A DNA stretch of 64,000 bases from Leptobacterium sp964389205 (GCA_964389205.1 CAYMDH010000001.1:1-64000); one strand, 5' to 3'. Shown: positions 35,325-44,718, counted from the stretch's first letter. Program-made: numbers and translations. Notes: generated from the letters alone by a model not told the origin.

Positions 35325-35999
35325 GTGGGGAGTAAAAATAAGTTGAAACGTTTTAGAGAAAATGAAACTTTTGAAAATGTAATCCAACCAACTAGAGAAG
35401 ATGTGGTAGGAGATAATTTTCCATTTAAAGGAAAATGGAAATCTTCTTTTTTTAAAAATGAAAATCCATTGGTAATTGAACTTGGCTGTGGTAAAGGAGA
35501 GTATTCTGTTAACTTAGCTAGAGAGTATCCAGAAAAAAATTTTGTAGGGATTGATATTAAAGGAGCGCGTTTTTGGAAAGGGGCTAAAACAGCAATAGAA
35601 GACAATCTTTCTAATGTAGGTTTTGTAAGAACACAAATAGAATTAATAGATTTTATTTTTGATAAAAATGAAGTAGATGAAATATGGATTACGTTTCCAG
35701 ATCCTCAAATTAAATATAAACGAACAAAACACCGTTTGACCAATTCAGATTTTCTTCAAAAATATAAAGCTATTTTAAAAAAAGAAGGAATAGTGCACCT
35801 TAAAACAGATAGTGAATTTATGCACGGGTATACCCTAGGACTTCTTAAAGGGGAAGAACATGAAATATTATATGCCCATCATGATGTCTATAGTAATGAA
35901 TATTCGCCAAAAGAAGTCACAAGTATTCAAACTTTCTATGAAATGCAGTATCTTGAGCAAAAAAAACCAATTACCTATATAAAATTCAAACTTAATTAA
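35325..35999 (+). CDS. trmB: tRNA (guanine-N7-)-methyltransferase
   Basis: The 224-residue SAM-dependent methyltransferase modifies G46 of tRNA. Motif I is VIELGCGKGEYS and motif II-like FVGIDIKGARFWKGA follows. The family signature VDEIWITFPDPQIKYKRTKHR contains the catalytic Asp, and LKTDSEF and ITYIKFKL close the fold. It starts at a GTG (35325), as the conserved GSKNKLKRFREN begins at once. TAATTTTG at 35296-35303 is a good -7 box. Its stop overlaps the next start by one base. Confidence 0.94.
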   Translation: MGSKNKLKRFRENETFENVIQPTREDVVGDNFPFKGKWKSSFFKNENPLVIELGCGKGEYSVNLAREYPEKNFVGIDIKGARFWKGAKTAIEDNLSNVGFVRTQIELIDFIFDKNEVDEIWITFPDPQIKYKRTKHRLTNSDFLQKYKAILKKEGIVHLKTDSEFMHGYTLGLLKGEEHEILYAHHDVYSNEYSPKEVTSIQTFYEMQYLEQKKPITYIKFKLN

Positions 36000-36643
36000 T
36001 GGCGCATATTTTTATTCTTTTTTTTGCTACTTTTTCTGCTGCTTTTATGGGAGTTGTAATTCCTGGTCTAATCAATATGACTGCTGCGAAAATAAGCGCA
36101 AAAAAAGGAAAATTCGAAGCTGTTTTTTTTGCAATAGGCTCTTCGGTTATTGTTGTATTACAGGCGTATATAGCAGTTTTAATATCTCGATATTTATACA
36201 ACAACCCTGTTATTATAGATAGATTATTAAGAATTGCGTTAGTGGTTTTTGCTGTTTTTGCGATCTATTTTTTTATTATTGCTAGAAAAAACAAAGAAAA
36301 GAAAACAAAAAAAGTAGAAGTAAAAAGAACCAATAGTTTTTTTAAAGGAGTTTTTCTTGCATCATTAAATTTATTGCCAATCCCATATTTTTCTGGGTTA
36401 AATGCAGCTTGGAATGTTTCTGGTTGGATTCAATTTGAAAACTTAGACATATTAATGTTTATTTTGGCAGCAGGCTTAGGAAACTTTTCTGCCCTATATA
36501 CCTACATTGTTTATTTTAATCGCCTAGAAACAAAAACAAATCGTTTCTCAAAACATTCAGATTATATTTTGGGTGTTCTTATGCTTGCTTTGGTAATTAT
36601 TACTTTAATTCGAATCCTTTATGGAAATATAGATGAAGCCTGA
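35999..36643 (+). CDS. LysE-family transporter
   Basis: The 214-residue protein has six predicted helices and the LysE/RhtB pattern (GVVIPGLINMTAAKISAKKG near the N-terminus). The family exports amino acids or related small molecules. It lies between trmB (TAATG overlap) and the alkyltransferase-like gene (11-bp overlap). The substrate cannot be predicted. Confidence 0.82.
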   Translation: MAHIFILFFATFSAAFMGVVIPGLINMTAAKISAKKGKFEAVFFAIGSSVIVVLQAYIAVLISRYLYNNPVIIDRLLRIALVVFAVFAIYFFIIARKNKEKKTKKVEVKRTNSFFKGVFLASLNLLPIPYFSGLNAAWNVSGWIQFENLDILMFILAAGLGNFSALYTYIVYFNRLETKTNRFSKHSDYILGVLMLALVIITLIRILYGNIDEA

Positions 36644-36968
36644 AAATCAGAATTTTTTTGAAAAAGTATACGAAGTTGCTCGTTTAATACCTTATGGTAG
36701 AGTTACTTCTTATGGAGCTATTGCAAAGTATTTAGGAGCTGTCAGAAGTGCAAGAATGGTTGGATGGGCTATGAATGCTTCAGGACTTAAAGAAGACGTA
36801 CCAGCGCATAGAGTAGTTAATAGAATAGGCATGTTGTCTGGAAAGCATCATTTTCAAGGAACTAACTTGATGCAACAATTATTAGAAAGTGAAGGAATAG
36901 AAGTAGAAGATAATCAAGTGATTGATTTCGAGAAACGTCTATGGGATCCAGGGAAAGAACTCTCCTGA
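36633..36968 (+). CDS. MGMT-family alkyltransferase-like protein (no active-site Cys)
   Basis: The 111-residue protein is a stand-alone MGMT DNA-binding domain: VYEVARLIPYGRVTSYGAIA, ARMVGWAMN and PAHRVVN. In true O6-alkylguanine transferases the motif is PCHR; here residue 58 is Ala, so it cannot accept the alkyl group. Such ATL proteins bind alkylated DNA and hand it to nucleotide excision repair. It is the last gene of a trmB-lysE-atl operon. Confidence 0.9.
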   Translation: MKPENQNFFEKVYEVARLIPYGRVTSYGAIAKYLGAVRSARMVGWAMNASGLKEDVPAHRVVNRIGMLSGKHHFQGTNLMQQLLESEGIEVEDNQVIDFEKRLWDPGKELS

Positions 36969-37031
36969 AAATAAATAACTTCTCTAAGCAATTTAGGCTT
37001 ATATAATTTTCAAAGATGTCGTTTCTATTAC

Positions 37032-37062
37032 TTTAGTATGTAAAAGGGAAGCCCTATCTTTG
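37032..37062 (+). promoter_or_regulatory. promoter of the mrp/nifU-like operon
   Basis: TTTA (37032-37035), a 19-bp spacer and TATCTTTG (37055-37062) match the Bacteroidota consensus. The 5' untranslated region would be about 80 bases. Confidence 0.6.
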
Positions 37063-37147
37063 TAATTTAGAACCGTTTTAAGTAATTATCACGACTAAAT
37101 AATGAATGATCAGGTTGGCCATTGTTTACAAAGAGTTATAAAAAAGA

Positions 37148-38278
37148 ATGAAAATAGATAAAAAAGAGGTGTTTGATGCACTCAAAACAATTTCTGCTCC
37201 AGGAGAAGGAAAAAATATGGTAGAAAGCGGAGCTGTTACTAATGTAATGACTTTTGCAGATGAAGTAGTGGTAGATATTACTATAAATAACCCAGCACTT
37301 CAGGCTAAGAAAAAAACCGAAACTGAAATTATAAAAGCTATTCATAGCAATGTTTATGATAAAGCAAAAGTGAAAGTAAACCTTAAAGTAGAAGCTCCTG
37401 AAAAGCAAACTATAAAAGGGAAAGTAATTCCTGGAATTAAAAATATTGTAGCTATTGCATCTGGAAAAGGAGGTGTTGGAAAATCTACAGTAACAGCTAA
37501 TCTAGCAGTTACCCTAGCTAAAATGGGATTTAAAGTAGGATTACTAGATGCAGATATTTATGGACCATCTGCTACCATTATGTTTGATGTAGTAGATGAA
37601 AAACCATTAGCGATTAATGTAGATGGAAAATCAAAAATGAAGCCTGTTGAGAATTATGGAGTTAAAATACTTTCTATAGGTTTCTTTACACAACCAAATC
37701 AGGCTGTTATATGGAGAGGACCTATGGCTGCAAAAGCATTGAACCAAATGATTTTTGATGCTGCTTGGGGAGAATTAGATTTTCTCTTATTAGATTTACC
37801 TCCAGGAACGGGAGATATTCATTTAAGTATTATGCAATCGCTTCCTATTACAGGAGCTGTTGTGGTGAGTACACCACAGCATGTTGCATTAGCAGACGCT
37901 CGTAAAGGAGTTGCCATGTTTCAGCAAGAAAGTATCAATGTTCCTGTTTTAGGAATTATTGAGAACATGGCTTATTTTACACCCGAAGAGTTGCCAGATA
38001 ATAAATATTATATTTTTGGTAAAGAAGGTGCTAAAAATTTAGCAGAAGATTTAAAGATTCCATTTTTGGGAGAAATTCCTTTAGTGCAAAGTGTAAGAGA
38101 AGCAGGAGATGTTGGACGACCAGCAGCTTTGCAAACAGCGACTCCTATTGAAGAATCTTTTGAAACTTTAACAAGAAATATTGTTCAAGAAACGGTTGGT
38201 AGAAATAAAAGCTTACCCCCAACAGAAGCTATAAAAATCACAACCATGGCAGGATGTTCTGCAGTAAATAAAAAATGA
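37148..38278 (+). CDS. Mrp/NBP35-family iron-sulfur cluster carrier ATPase
   Basis: The 376-residue protein has an N-terminal MIP18/DUF59 domain (about 1-85) and an Mrp P-loop ATPase domain. The deviant Walker A GKGGVGKST is at 106-114; DLPPGTGDIHL and TPQHVALADARKG follow. The usual CxxC pair of Mrp proteins is not evident; a single Cys is in MAGCSAVNKK at the C-terminus. It should load or transfer Fe-S clusters in the cytoplasm. A NifU-like gene begins 1 bp after its stop, supporting a joint role in cluster assembly. Confidence 0.93.
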   Translation: MKIDKKEVFDALKTISAPGEGKNMVESGAVTNVMTFADEVVVDITINNPALQAKKKTETEIIKAIHSNVYDKAKVKVNLKVEAPEKQTIKGKVIPGIKNIVAIASGKGGVGKSTVTANLAVTLAKMGFKVGLLDADIYGPSATIMFDVVDEKPLAINVDGKSKMKPVENYGVKILSIGFFTQPNQAVIWRGPMAAKALNQMIFDAAWGELDFLLLDLPPGTGDIHLSIMQSLPITGAVVVSTPQHVALADARKGVAMFQQESINVPVLGIIENMAYFTPEELPDNKYYIFGKEGAKNLAEDLKIPFLGEIPLVQSVREAGDVGRPAALQTATPIEESFETLTRNIVQETVGRNKSLPPTEAIKITTMAGCSAVNKK

Positions 38279-38279
38279 T

Positions 38280-38519
38280 ATGACAAAAGAAGAGATAAGA
38301 ATAAATGTTGAAAAAGCTTTGGAGGAAATCAGACCTTTTTTAGAAAGTGACGGAGGGAATATTTCTTTAGTTTCTATAGACAATGATACTTCAGTAAAAG
38401 TTCGTTTAGAAGGCGCCTGTGTTGCTTGTAGTGTAAATCAAATGACTCTTAAAAGCGGTGTGGAAATGACTATAAAAAAGTATGTTCCACAAATTGAAGA
38501 GGTTATTAATATAGAATAA
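38280..38519 (+). CDS. NifU C-terminal-domain protein (Fe-S scaffold)
   Basis: The 79-residue protein is a single Nfu domain: ALEEIRPFLESDGGNISLV and the cluster-binding CVAC in EGACVACSVNQMTLKSGVE. It can carry a [4Fe-4S] cluster at a dimer interface. It is in one operon with the Mrp-type carrier. A hairpin TTCATTTATA/TATAAATGAA lies a few bases past the stop (about 38525-38546). Confidence 0.94.
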   Translation: MTKEEIRINVEKALEEIRPFLESDGGNISLVSIDNDTSVKVRLEGACVACSVNQMTLKSGVEMTIKKYVPQIEEVINIE

Positions 38520-38587
38520 AAGAGATTCATTTATATTTATAAATGAACCTCAATCAGAAGTACTTTCTTTATAATTACTAATTAATT

Positions 38588-39640
38588 CTAACGAGTAGTA
38601 ATTACAATTAATCCATCAACTCTATCTGCTACGGCAATATGAGTGTCTGAAGCAGCGACTCCAGTAGGAATTTGTAAACCATCACCAATACTTTGATTTA
38701 TAGTAGCCGATGAAGGATCAATAATATCAACAGCATCGTTAGTGGCTCCAATAACAAAAAGAGAGGTTCCGTCTGTACCAATGTTTGTAGGTTCATAAGG
38801 AAGTGCAATTTCAGAAAGTAAACTATTGGTATTTAAATCTATAATTTCTATACCCTGAACAGCAAAATGTGCTACATACAATCTATTGTTTAAAAATTCA
38901 CTTTCTACGGGAAAGTTGGCATTTCCGAAAGGAGCAAAACCTCCAGTAAATTGACCTGGTGTTAAAACTATTGACGGAGGTGTATCTATTACTTGACCAT
39001 TGCTATCTATGTTTACAATTTGGATAGCCCAGTTTGCAACAGCTCCAATATCTTGTGAGTAAAATGCAGTAACTCCATTATTAGTAGAGGCAACATGTAC
39101 ATCTGGATTTCCAGTAACATTATCAACTATAGGAATGCCATTTGTTGCTAAAGAGAAAGAGCTAGCATTGTTTGTGTAATTGTACACTTGAGTATTTGAT
39201 CCTCCAGATCCGGCAGAAACCACCAGAACTCCATTGGCAGCAGAAATACCTGAGAAAATACTAAAATTTGTATTTACAGTAGTTTCAATAACAGGTTGCA
39301 TAGGATCATCTAAACTTAAAACTTGAAGTTGTGTGCGAGATTGTATGAATAATAATTCTGCATCTGGATCTATAGTAATATCGTCTGCAGCTATCGATAA
39401 TAAATTACGTTCTAGTGTGGTAAGTGAAATTATTTCAATTTCTCCTCCACAAGCTGCATATGCATGGTTGTTAAAAATAACAACATTAAAACATCCATTG
39501 GTAGCTAAACTAGCTCTATCAACATCGTCATCACCAGCTTCTATATCAACTTCAACTTGGTCATCATTACTAGATGAACAAGAAATAGTGAAAATCAAAG
39601 TAAATAATAAGACAAAAAAGAAACTATTTTTTTTGAACAT
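38588..39640 (-). CDS. beta-propeller-like surface lipoprotein
   Basis: The 350-residue protein has an SPII signal (Cys21 in FTISC) followed by SSSNDDQ, an acidic surface-export type signal. It then has repeated blades of the form xxIIDLNTNSLLSEIALPYEP and IDIIDPSSATINQSI, typical of seven-bladed propellers or LVIVD repeats. No catalytic residues can be identified. It probably binds ligands or proteins at the cell surface. It is a lone gene, convergent with nifU-like. Confidence 0.75.
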   Translation of the reverse strand: MFKKNSFFFVLLFTLIFTISCSSSNDDQVEVDIEAGDDDVDRASLATNGCFNVVIFNNHAYAACGGEIEIISLTTLERNLLSIAADDITIDPDAELLFIQSRTQLQVLSLDDPMQPVIETTVNTNFSIFSGISAANGVLVVSAGSGGSNTQVYNYTNNASSFSLATNGIPIVDNVTGNPDVHVASTNNGVTAFYSQDIGAVANWAIQIVNIDSNGQVIDTPPSIVLTPGQFTGGFAPFGNANFPVESEFLNNRLYVAHFAVQGIEIIDLNTNSLLSEIALPYEPTNIGTDGTSLFVIGATNDAVDIIDPSSATINQSIGDGLQIPTGVAASDTHIAVADRVDGLIVITTR

Positions 39641-39798
39641 GACCTATATGTTTTAAAGAGAATCTTTTATAATAGTCTCCTATAATGAGAGAAACTATCA
39701 TATAAATTAACATTAAATATAGATGAATCGTTTGTATTGGAGAATAATTAATATTCTACTAAAATAGTAGGACACTGTATTTTTCTTAAAACTTTTAT

Positions 39799-39806
39799 TA
39801 TTTTTG
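39799..39806 (+). promoter_or_regulatory. -7 promoter element of the ferredoxin gene
   Basis: TATTTTTG matches TAnnTTTG, 18 bp upstream of the ferredoxin ATG. No clear -33 box was found. Confidence 0.4.
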
Positions 39807-39823
39807 CAGCTTAAAATTTACGA

Positions 39824-40147
39824 ATGTCTGACGTTACTATTAAAATAAAAGATCGGGAAGGAAAAGTACATGAGGTACAGGCGCCTACAGATATGGCAAT
39901 GAATATAATGGAAGTTTGTAAAGCATATGAATTACCTGTAGAGGGAACATGTGGTGGAATGGCGATGTGTGCTTCTTGTCAATGTTATGTGTTATCTACA
40001 GACATAACACTGCCAGAAATGAGTGATGATGAAGATGCAATGTTGGCAGAAGCTTTTTATGTTGAAAATAATAGTCGTTTAGGTTGTCAAATTCCAATAA
40101 CTGAAGAGTTAGATGGACTTGAAATAGAATTAGCTCCTGAATCGTAA
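39824..40147 (+). CDS. adrenodoxin-type [2Fe-2S] ferredoxin
   Basis: The 107-residue cytoplasmic protein has the cluster ligands of the adrenodoxin/ISC type: CGGMAMCASCQCYV and a distant LGCQIP. It carries electrons to an unknown partner such as Fe-S assembly or a hydroxylase. It has its own -7 box. Confidence 0.93.
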   Translation: MSDVTIKIKDREGKVHEVQAPTDMAMNIMEVCKAYELPVEGTCGGMAMCASCQCYVLSTDITLPEMSDDEDAMLAEAFYVENNSRLGCQIPITEELDGLEIELAPES

Positions 40148-40458
40148 TTGATAATAGTTATACAAACTATGTATACCTTGTTTAATTTCTTACTTTAAAA
40201 AAAGTAAATCAACATTTTAATTTTATTGTTTTTAAAATAACTTCTTACTAAAAACTTTCTGCTAACATATCTAAATTCTTGCTTGAATTTAAGAATTCAG
40301 TCAATCTTTATTTGATATTTATCCATTTTGAGAATAGTTTAGCAATGCATTATTTAAAATATAATGCATTTAATTTCTTGCAAGAAACTGGTATATCTCT
40401 CGAGTACCATCAGTTAGTTCGAGATCACTAATATAAATGTTTAAATATTAATTTTAAG
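40148..40458. other. 311-bp intergenic region rich in palindromes
   Basis: No gene is visible. It contains a 10-bp perfect inverted repeat AATGCATTAT/ATAATGCATT (40344-40353, 40361-40370), the perfect palindrome TTTCTTGCAAGAAA (40374-40387), and imperfect pairs around CTCTCGAG and TTCGAGA (40397-40424). It may hold operators or a structured leader for the following lipoprotein. Confidence 0.45.
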
Positions 40459-41862
40459 ATGAAAAAAATATCAATTTTTATAGTATTCTTTATACTCTTA
40501 GTACAGGCATGTACAAATGAAGACGAAAGCCAGTTAGATAATTTTTCTATTGATTTATCTAATGATCAAAAAGAACTATTAAATACAATGGAGATGACCT
40601 CTAAATGTATTGGTCAAGTATTATTAAATAAGCAAGCTCTTGATGAACTAATTACTGTAATATCTGAAGAATATCAGGGAGAAGGACAGTTGCCTTTTAA
40701 ATTTTTATTCGACGATACTAATGTGCCAGAATTGGTGAGTTCTATGGACATTTTTGCTACTGATTTTGATAATGAAATGAAAATATTATTAGATGAATTA
40801 AATACAAGTGGTACAAGTAGTCTAACAGATATGAACTCATTACAGCAATATATTGAAGTTAATAATTTAGGAATTTATGTTCCTTATTATGAAGATTTTG
40901 ATTGGAAGAATATAGACGAAATTACTGTTTCATACCACCCCTTAATAAATGATAGCGAGAATACAGGTATTAAATATGATCTTTTGAGTAAAAAAATCAT
41001 GACAGAAGTAACTGTGAATGACGAATATGCTATTAATAATCCATCTATTCTAATAGTTCCAATTGAAAATTGCTCAGATTGTATAAGTGTTAAAACAGCA
41101 GCAGCAATTCAATCGGTTGCTTTTATTGATGATTTCATAGATGACGGAGATGATAATGGAGATACTGATGGAAATGCTGGCGGAGGAAGCACAGGTGGTG
41201 GAGGTAATTCAGGAGGTGGTAACGGTCGTACAGATGGAACTAATGAGTCTGTATTAACAACAGATCCACGTAATTATAATTGTAATGATTTGGATAATGA
41301 TGATATTGTCACCGTATTAATGCCTGAGATGAGGTTGACAAGACATCTGGATTCTGGAGTTTTTGGTGGCGGCTCTGAAGTTAGTTTTTTTAGAGCTTTT
41401 GGAACTATTAATTTCACACCTCAGCCTTTTGCTGCAACAGGAAATGTTGATAGGTTAATTAACAAAGTAAAAATTAAGAGAAGAGATATTAAAAATGATA
41501 ATTGGGTGAGTACTGGAATTATATTTTATGACGATAACTGGACTCCTACAGAACTTGATCAAGAAATAGCAGTATTTGATATAGATGATTTTCCAGTTGC
41601 ATTTCAATCATTTACAGGTACTGTTGGTGTAATGCCAAGAATGGGAAGTACAGGTACTGGTGTTACAGGTAATGTAATGGTTGGGTTCACTCAAAATCGT
41701 GCCGGTAGAGGTAATATTATTCATCAAAATGATATTAACCGTTGTGCAATGTTAGTAGATGCAGCTGAAAATTTAGGGGCAGGCCTGAGAAATGGTTGGC
41801 AGATTAGAAGGGCAGCAGGTTTTGAATGGTATTTCCAATTAAGGGTACGACAAAATAACTAA
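40459..41862 (+). CDS. lipoprotein of unknown function with Gly/Asp linker
   Basis: The 467-residue protein has an SPII signal (Cys18 in LLVQAC, followed by TNEDES). Residues 20-225 form an acidic, helical-looking domain with ENCSDC. A linker of Asp and Gly repeats (about 226-262, GDDNGDTDGNAGGGSTGGGG) leads to a second domain (about 275-467) with NYNCNDLDND and a basic C-terminus (NGWQIRRAAGFEWYFQLRVRQNN). No family is recognised. It is probably attached to the cell surface. A terminator lies 19 bp past the stop. Confidence 0.7.
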   Translation: MKKISIFIVFFILLVQACTNEDESQLDNFSIDLSNDQKELLNTMEMTSKCIGQVLLNKQALDELITVISEEYQGEGQLPFKFLFDDTNVPELVSSMDIFATDFDNEMKILLDELNTSGTSSLTDMNSLQQYIEVNNLGIYVPYYEDFDWKNIDEITVSYHPLINDSENTGIKYDLLSKKIMTEVTVNDEYAINNPSILIVPIENCSDCISVKTAAAIQSVAFIDDFIDDGDDNGDTDGNAGGGSTGGGGNSGGGNGRTDGTNESVLTTDPRNYNCNDLDNDDIVTVLMPEMRLTRHLDSGVFGGGSEVSFFRAFGTINFTPQPFAATGNVDRLINKVKIKRRDIKNDNWVSTGIIFYDDNWTPTELDQEIAVFDIDDFPVAFQSFTGTVGVMPRMGSTGTGVTGNVMVGFTQNRAGRGNIIHQNDINRCAMLVDAAENLGAGLRNGWQIRRAAGFEWYFQLRVRQNN

Positions 41863-41880
41863 AGCAACAATTTAAATTAA

Positions 41881-41930
41881 AAAAGGAAGACTGATTATAA
41901 GGATATCAATATACTGCCAGTCTTCCTTTT
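41881..41930 (+). terminator. terminator after the unknown lipoprotein gene
   Basis: AAAAGGAAGACTG (41881-41893) pairs with CAGTCTTCCTTTT (41918-41930) across a 24-base loop and ends in a T-run. Confidence 0.7.
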
Positions 41931-42007
41931 TCATTAATTATAAATTGAAATTTTAGAAGAATGATGGTTATTAAATAATAGTTGTAAATATCAAAAATAT
42001 TTCTGTT

Positions 42008-42050
42008 AAAAAAGAGAAAAAATGGTAGTTAATTTCTTCTCTTTTTTAGA
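42008..42050 (-). terminator. terminator of the methyltransferase gene
   Basis: AAAAAAGAG...TTCTCTTTTTT forms an A/T-flanked stem about 15 bp beyond the stop of the minus-strand methyltransferase gene. Confidence 0.5.
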
Positions 42051-42061
42051 TATAAACTTCT

Positions 42062-43687
42062 CTAAGACTCATATTTTCCTTTCAAAAGATTTATACTTAC
42101 GGTTGCTAATTCTGAATTGGGAAATTTTTTGAAAAAATCAGGATCATGATGTAATCCTGCTTCTTTTGCTATTTTAAGAAAGATTGGAACTTCTACTATA
42201 TATTGATCAGAAAATCCATGGGTAGCATCATATGCAGTTGCAGCAGTTCTTCCTATGTTTTTAGCGGTTAATTCTGGTGGAATAGTATGCAATTCGATAA
42301 CTAATAAACCAAATTTCTTTACAAAAGGCTCCCATTTTTTTAAATGAATCAATAGAGATTCTTCTACATCATTATTGTTAATTCTATCTCCTTGAAAAAC
42401 AAAAGCTCCTGTTGAATTACTATTGTGTCTATTGCTTTTCGTTTTAGGTTTTTCCCAAATACGGTTATGATCGAGAAATGTTCTTACATTAAGTAAATTT
42501 TTTAAATCAATTCCATAATTATCTTTTAGATCGTTTGCTAAAATATCTGGTCTACCAATGTCACCCCAAATAACTTTGGCCCAAATGTCTGCATTAATTA
42601 AATTGACTTTTGTAATTTTAAGCGCAGCCTCGTTATAATCTGCACCTACTAAAAAAAGAGGGTATTCTTCTAGATGTTTTCCTCTCTCTGTCTGGTTTTC
42701 AATAACTTCAAAAATATGTTTTAAAAAAGCTCCATTACCACATCCCATATCTAAAATACCTGTAGGTTGCTCATCAATAGGTTTATTAAATAAATCAATA
42801 ATAATCTCATCAACAATAGTAAAATAAGCAGTATGAGCACCTCCGCTTCCCCAAACGTTCATCTCTCGATCTACATGTTTTTCAACTTCTCCTTTAGGAG
42901 CATTTTTGATAGCTATCGGATCTCCAAAGATGAGTTGATCAAGTTTTCTAAACGTAGGAATGTAAGAAACAGTTACTCCATAAGCGCTGGCTCTTTTAGC
43001 AAAAAATAATCCTTTATCTGTAAATTGATAGGTGCCTTTTTTGGAAGTAAACCATCCTAAATAACAAAAGATATCCAGCAATTTTTTAAAACTATCAGCA
43101 TCATTATGAAATTCTTCTGGTCTAAAAGAAGCTTCCATAAAATATTTATGGAACATACCGCTCATACCTAAATGAACAACTGTAGGACCCACTATAATAC
43201 CTTCTATATGCTTTAATATTTGTCGTTTAACATTTCCCGATTTTTCGCTATCATTAATAATTAAATCATAATTTTTTTTGTAATTGGTAAAGATGTGTTC
43301 GAGAATACGAAAAGGCTCTATATTAAACTTTCTATGATGAAATCGTTCTGAAAATTTAAGAAGATGGACTACTTCTGCATACAATGGAATATACTCAAAA
43401 GCAATTTCACTAACTTCTGAAATTTCAAATTCAATAGAATCATTTTTAACATCAATATGTTGAATTAACCATCCTTGCGAACATAGAATACGAAGCGCTA
43501 CATTTAAATAACCTTCATTGGCATTAAAATGCTTTGTTAACTCTTTTAAAGTAGCTTTTTTTCTTTCCAATAAGTACTGTAATACTCCTTTTTCATAAAG
43601 AGCAAAGGCAGTTGGTGCTGTTCCTATTCCATCTAGATGTCTAAAGAGGGTTGCTCTTAATTCTTGTTTGTCGGTTTTTGATAACAT
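42062..43687 (-). CDS. class I SAM-dependent methyltransferase with N-terminal winged-helix-like region
   Basis: The 541-residue protein has an N-terminal part that reads like two winged-helix units (GVLQYLLERKKATLKELTKHF, LRILCSQGWL; KLLDIFCYLGWF). The C-terminal Rossmann methyltransferase has motif I ILDMGCGNGAFLKHIF and LVGADYNEAALKITK, then FVFQGDRINNNDVEESLL. The layout recalls O-methyltransferases that use a winged helix for dimerisation, and AprA-type polyketide methyltransferases. The substrate is unknown. It lies 1 bp after a metallophosphoesterase gene, suggesting a shared small-molecule or modification pathway. Confidence 0.75.
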   Translation of the reverse strand: MLSKTDKQELRATLFRHLDGIGTAPTAFALYEKGVLQYLLERKKATLKELTKHFNANEGYLNVALRILCSQGWLIQHIDVKNDSIEFEISEVSEIAFEYIPLYAEVVHLLKFSERFHHRKFNIEPFRILEHIFTNYKKNYDLIINDSEKSGNVKRQILKHIEGIIVGPTVVHLGMSGMFHKYFMEASFRPEEFHNDADSFKKLLDIFCYLGWFTSKKGTYQFTDKGLFFAKRASAYGVTVSYIPTFRKLDQLIFGDPIAIKNAPKGEVEKHVDREMNVWGSGGAHTAYFTIVDEIIIDLFNKPIDEQPTGILDMGCGNGAFLKHIFEVIENQTERGKHLEEYPLFLVGADYNEAALKITKVNLINADIWAKVIWGDIGRPDILANDLKDNYGIDLKNLLNVRTFLDHNRIWEKPKTKSNRHNSNSTGAFVFQGDRINNNDVEESLLIHLKKWEPFVKKFGLLVIELHTIPPELTAKNIGRTAATAYDATHGFSDQYIVEVPIFLKIAKEAGLHHDPDFFKKFPNSELATVSINLLKGKYES

Positions 43688-44584
43688 TTAAAGAAAATTA
43701 TAATCAGTTAATTTTTCTGGACCTTCTAATACTGTTCTAACAACTTGTAAAAAGCCTTCGTCAGTAGTATTCATATTCCATTTAATTAAAGAAATAGCAC
43801 CGCCTTCTATTTCAATTCCGGTAATACTTCTAGGATGAACACAACTTCCGTCGTTAAAGAAAGGGGTTTCTCCTGGTTTGGGAAATCTAGGGCGATGAGT
43901 ATGGCCTATAATGGTAAGCATGTTTGTATTGTTTTTAATCCACCGTTTAATTCGTCTTTCTACTTTAATAAGTTCTTTATGGTTTTTTGCGGGGCTTGTG
44001 GGGTCTGCTATTCCAACTACTTGTAGTGGTTTCCATAATACTCTTACTAAAAAACGATTGAATCGCCATCCGTGGTAATTCATAAAATCTGCCTGATGCC
44101 CATGCGTTAGGAAAACTTCTTGACCTGTATTTTTATGCTTTAAAATAAGTGCTTCATGAAAAGAAATGTTTGTAAATAAGGCTTCTTCTTTTTCAGTTTT
44201 AGGATTGAAATATGTAGCAAGATTATCGGTAATATATTTTTTGTTTTTGTAAACCATATCATGATTTCCATAAATGCGATGTAATCTTCCAGAATCGTGA
44301 AATTTTTTCATCAGAAGGTATACATTTTTATGAGAATTAAAGATAGATTCAAAAGTTCCGTTTTCCCATAATTCGTCACCATCCCCCAATTCACAATAGA
44401 TAAAACCTTCATTAAAATAATGTTTTAATGCATGTGAGTACATATTTCGGTTACTAGCAAAATCATCTGCAAAACTGCTATCACCACGATGACAATCACT
44501 AAACAATATTATTTTTGTATCGTCATCAAACGGAACAATTTTTGCATTTTTAAAGGCTTTTGATAATCTCTTTTGAGAAGACAT
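43688..44584 (-). CDS. calcineurin-like metallophosphoesterase
   Basis: The 298-residue cytoplasmic protein contains all five metal-binding motifs of the family: FSDCHRGD, GDGDELWEN, YGNHDMVY, THGHQADF and IGHTHRPRF. The substrate (protein, nucleotide or lipid A precursor) is not clear. It is upstream of, and nearly fused to, the methyltransferase gene (1-bp distance). Confidence 0.88.
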   Translation of the reverse strand: MSSQKRLSKAFKNAKIVPFDDDTKIILFSDCHRGDSSFADDFASNRNMYSHALKHYFNEGFIYCELGDGDELWENGTFESIFNSHKNVYLLMKKFHDSGRLHRIYGNHDMVYKNKKYITDNLATYFNPKTEKEEALFTNISFHEALILKHKNTGQEVFLTHGHQADFMNYHGWRFNRFLVRVLWKPLQVVGIADPTSPAKNHKELIKVERRIKRWIKNNTNMLTIIGHTHRPRFPKPGETPFFNDGSCVHPRSITGIEIEGGAISLIKWNMNTTDEGFLQVVRTVLEGPEKLTDYNFL

Positions 44585-44710
44585 GTTTTATTTTTTTAAT
44601 AAAGATCGATAAAAAGAATGAGTAATGAAATATACATTTTCTCTACTAATAAAGTTAAAGAAAGTAAATTGAAATGTTAAAGATTTAACATGCAGGAATT
44701 ACAGCTTTCG

Positions 44711-44718
44711 TATCTTTG
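44711..44718 (+). promoter_or_regulatory. -7 promoter element of the GAF-domain gene
   Basis: TATCTTTG matches the -7 consensus; TTTA at 44684-44687 is a loosely spaced -33 candidate. The in-frame TTG at 44716 lies inside this box, so translation must begin downstream, at ATG 44740. Confidence 0.5.
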
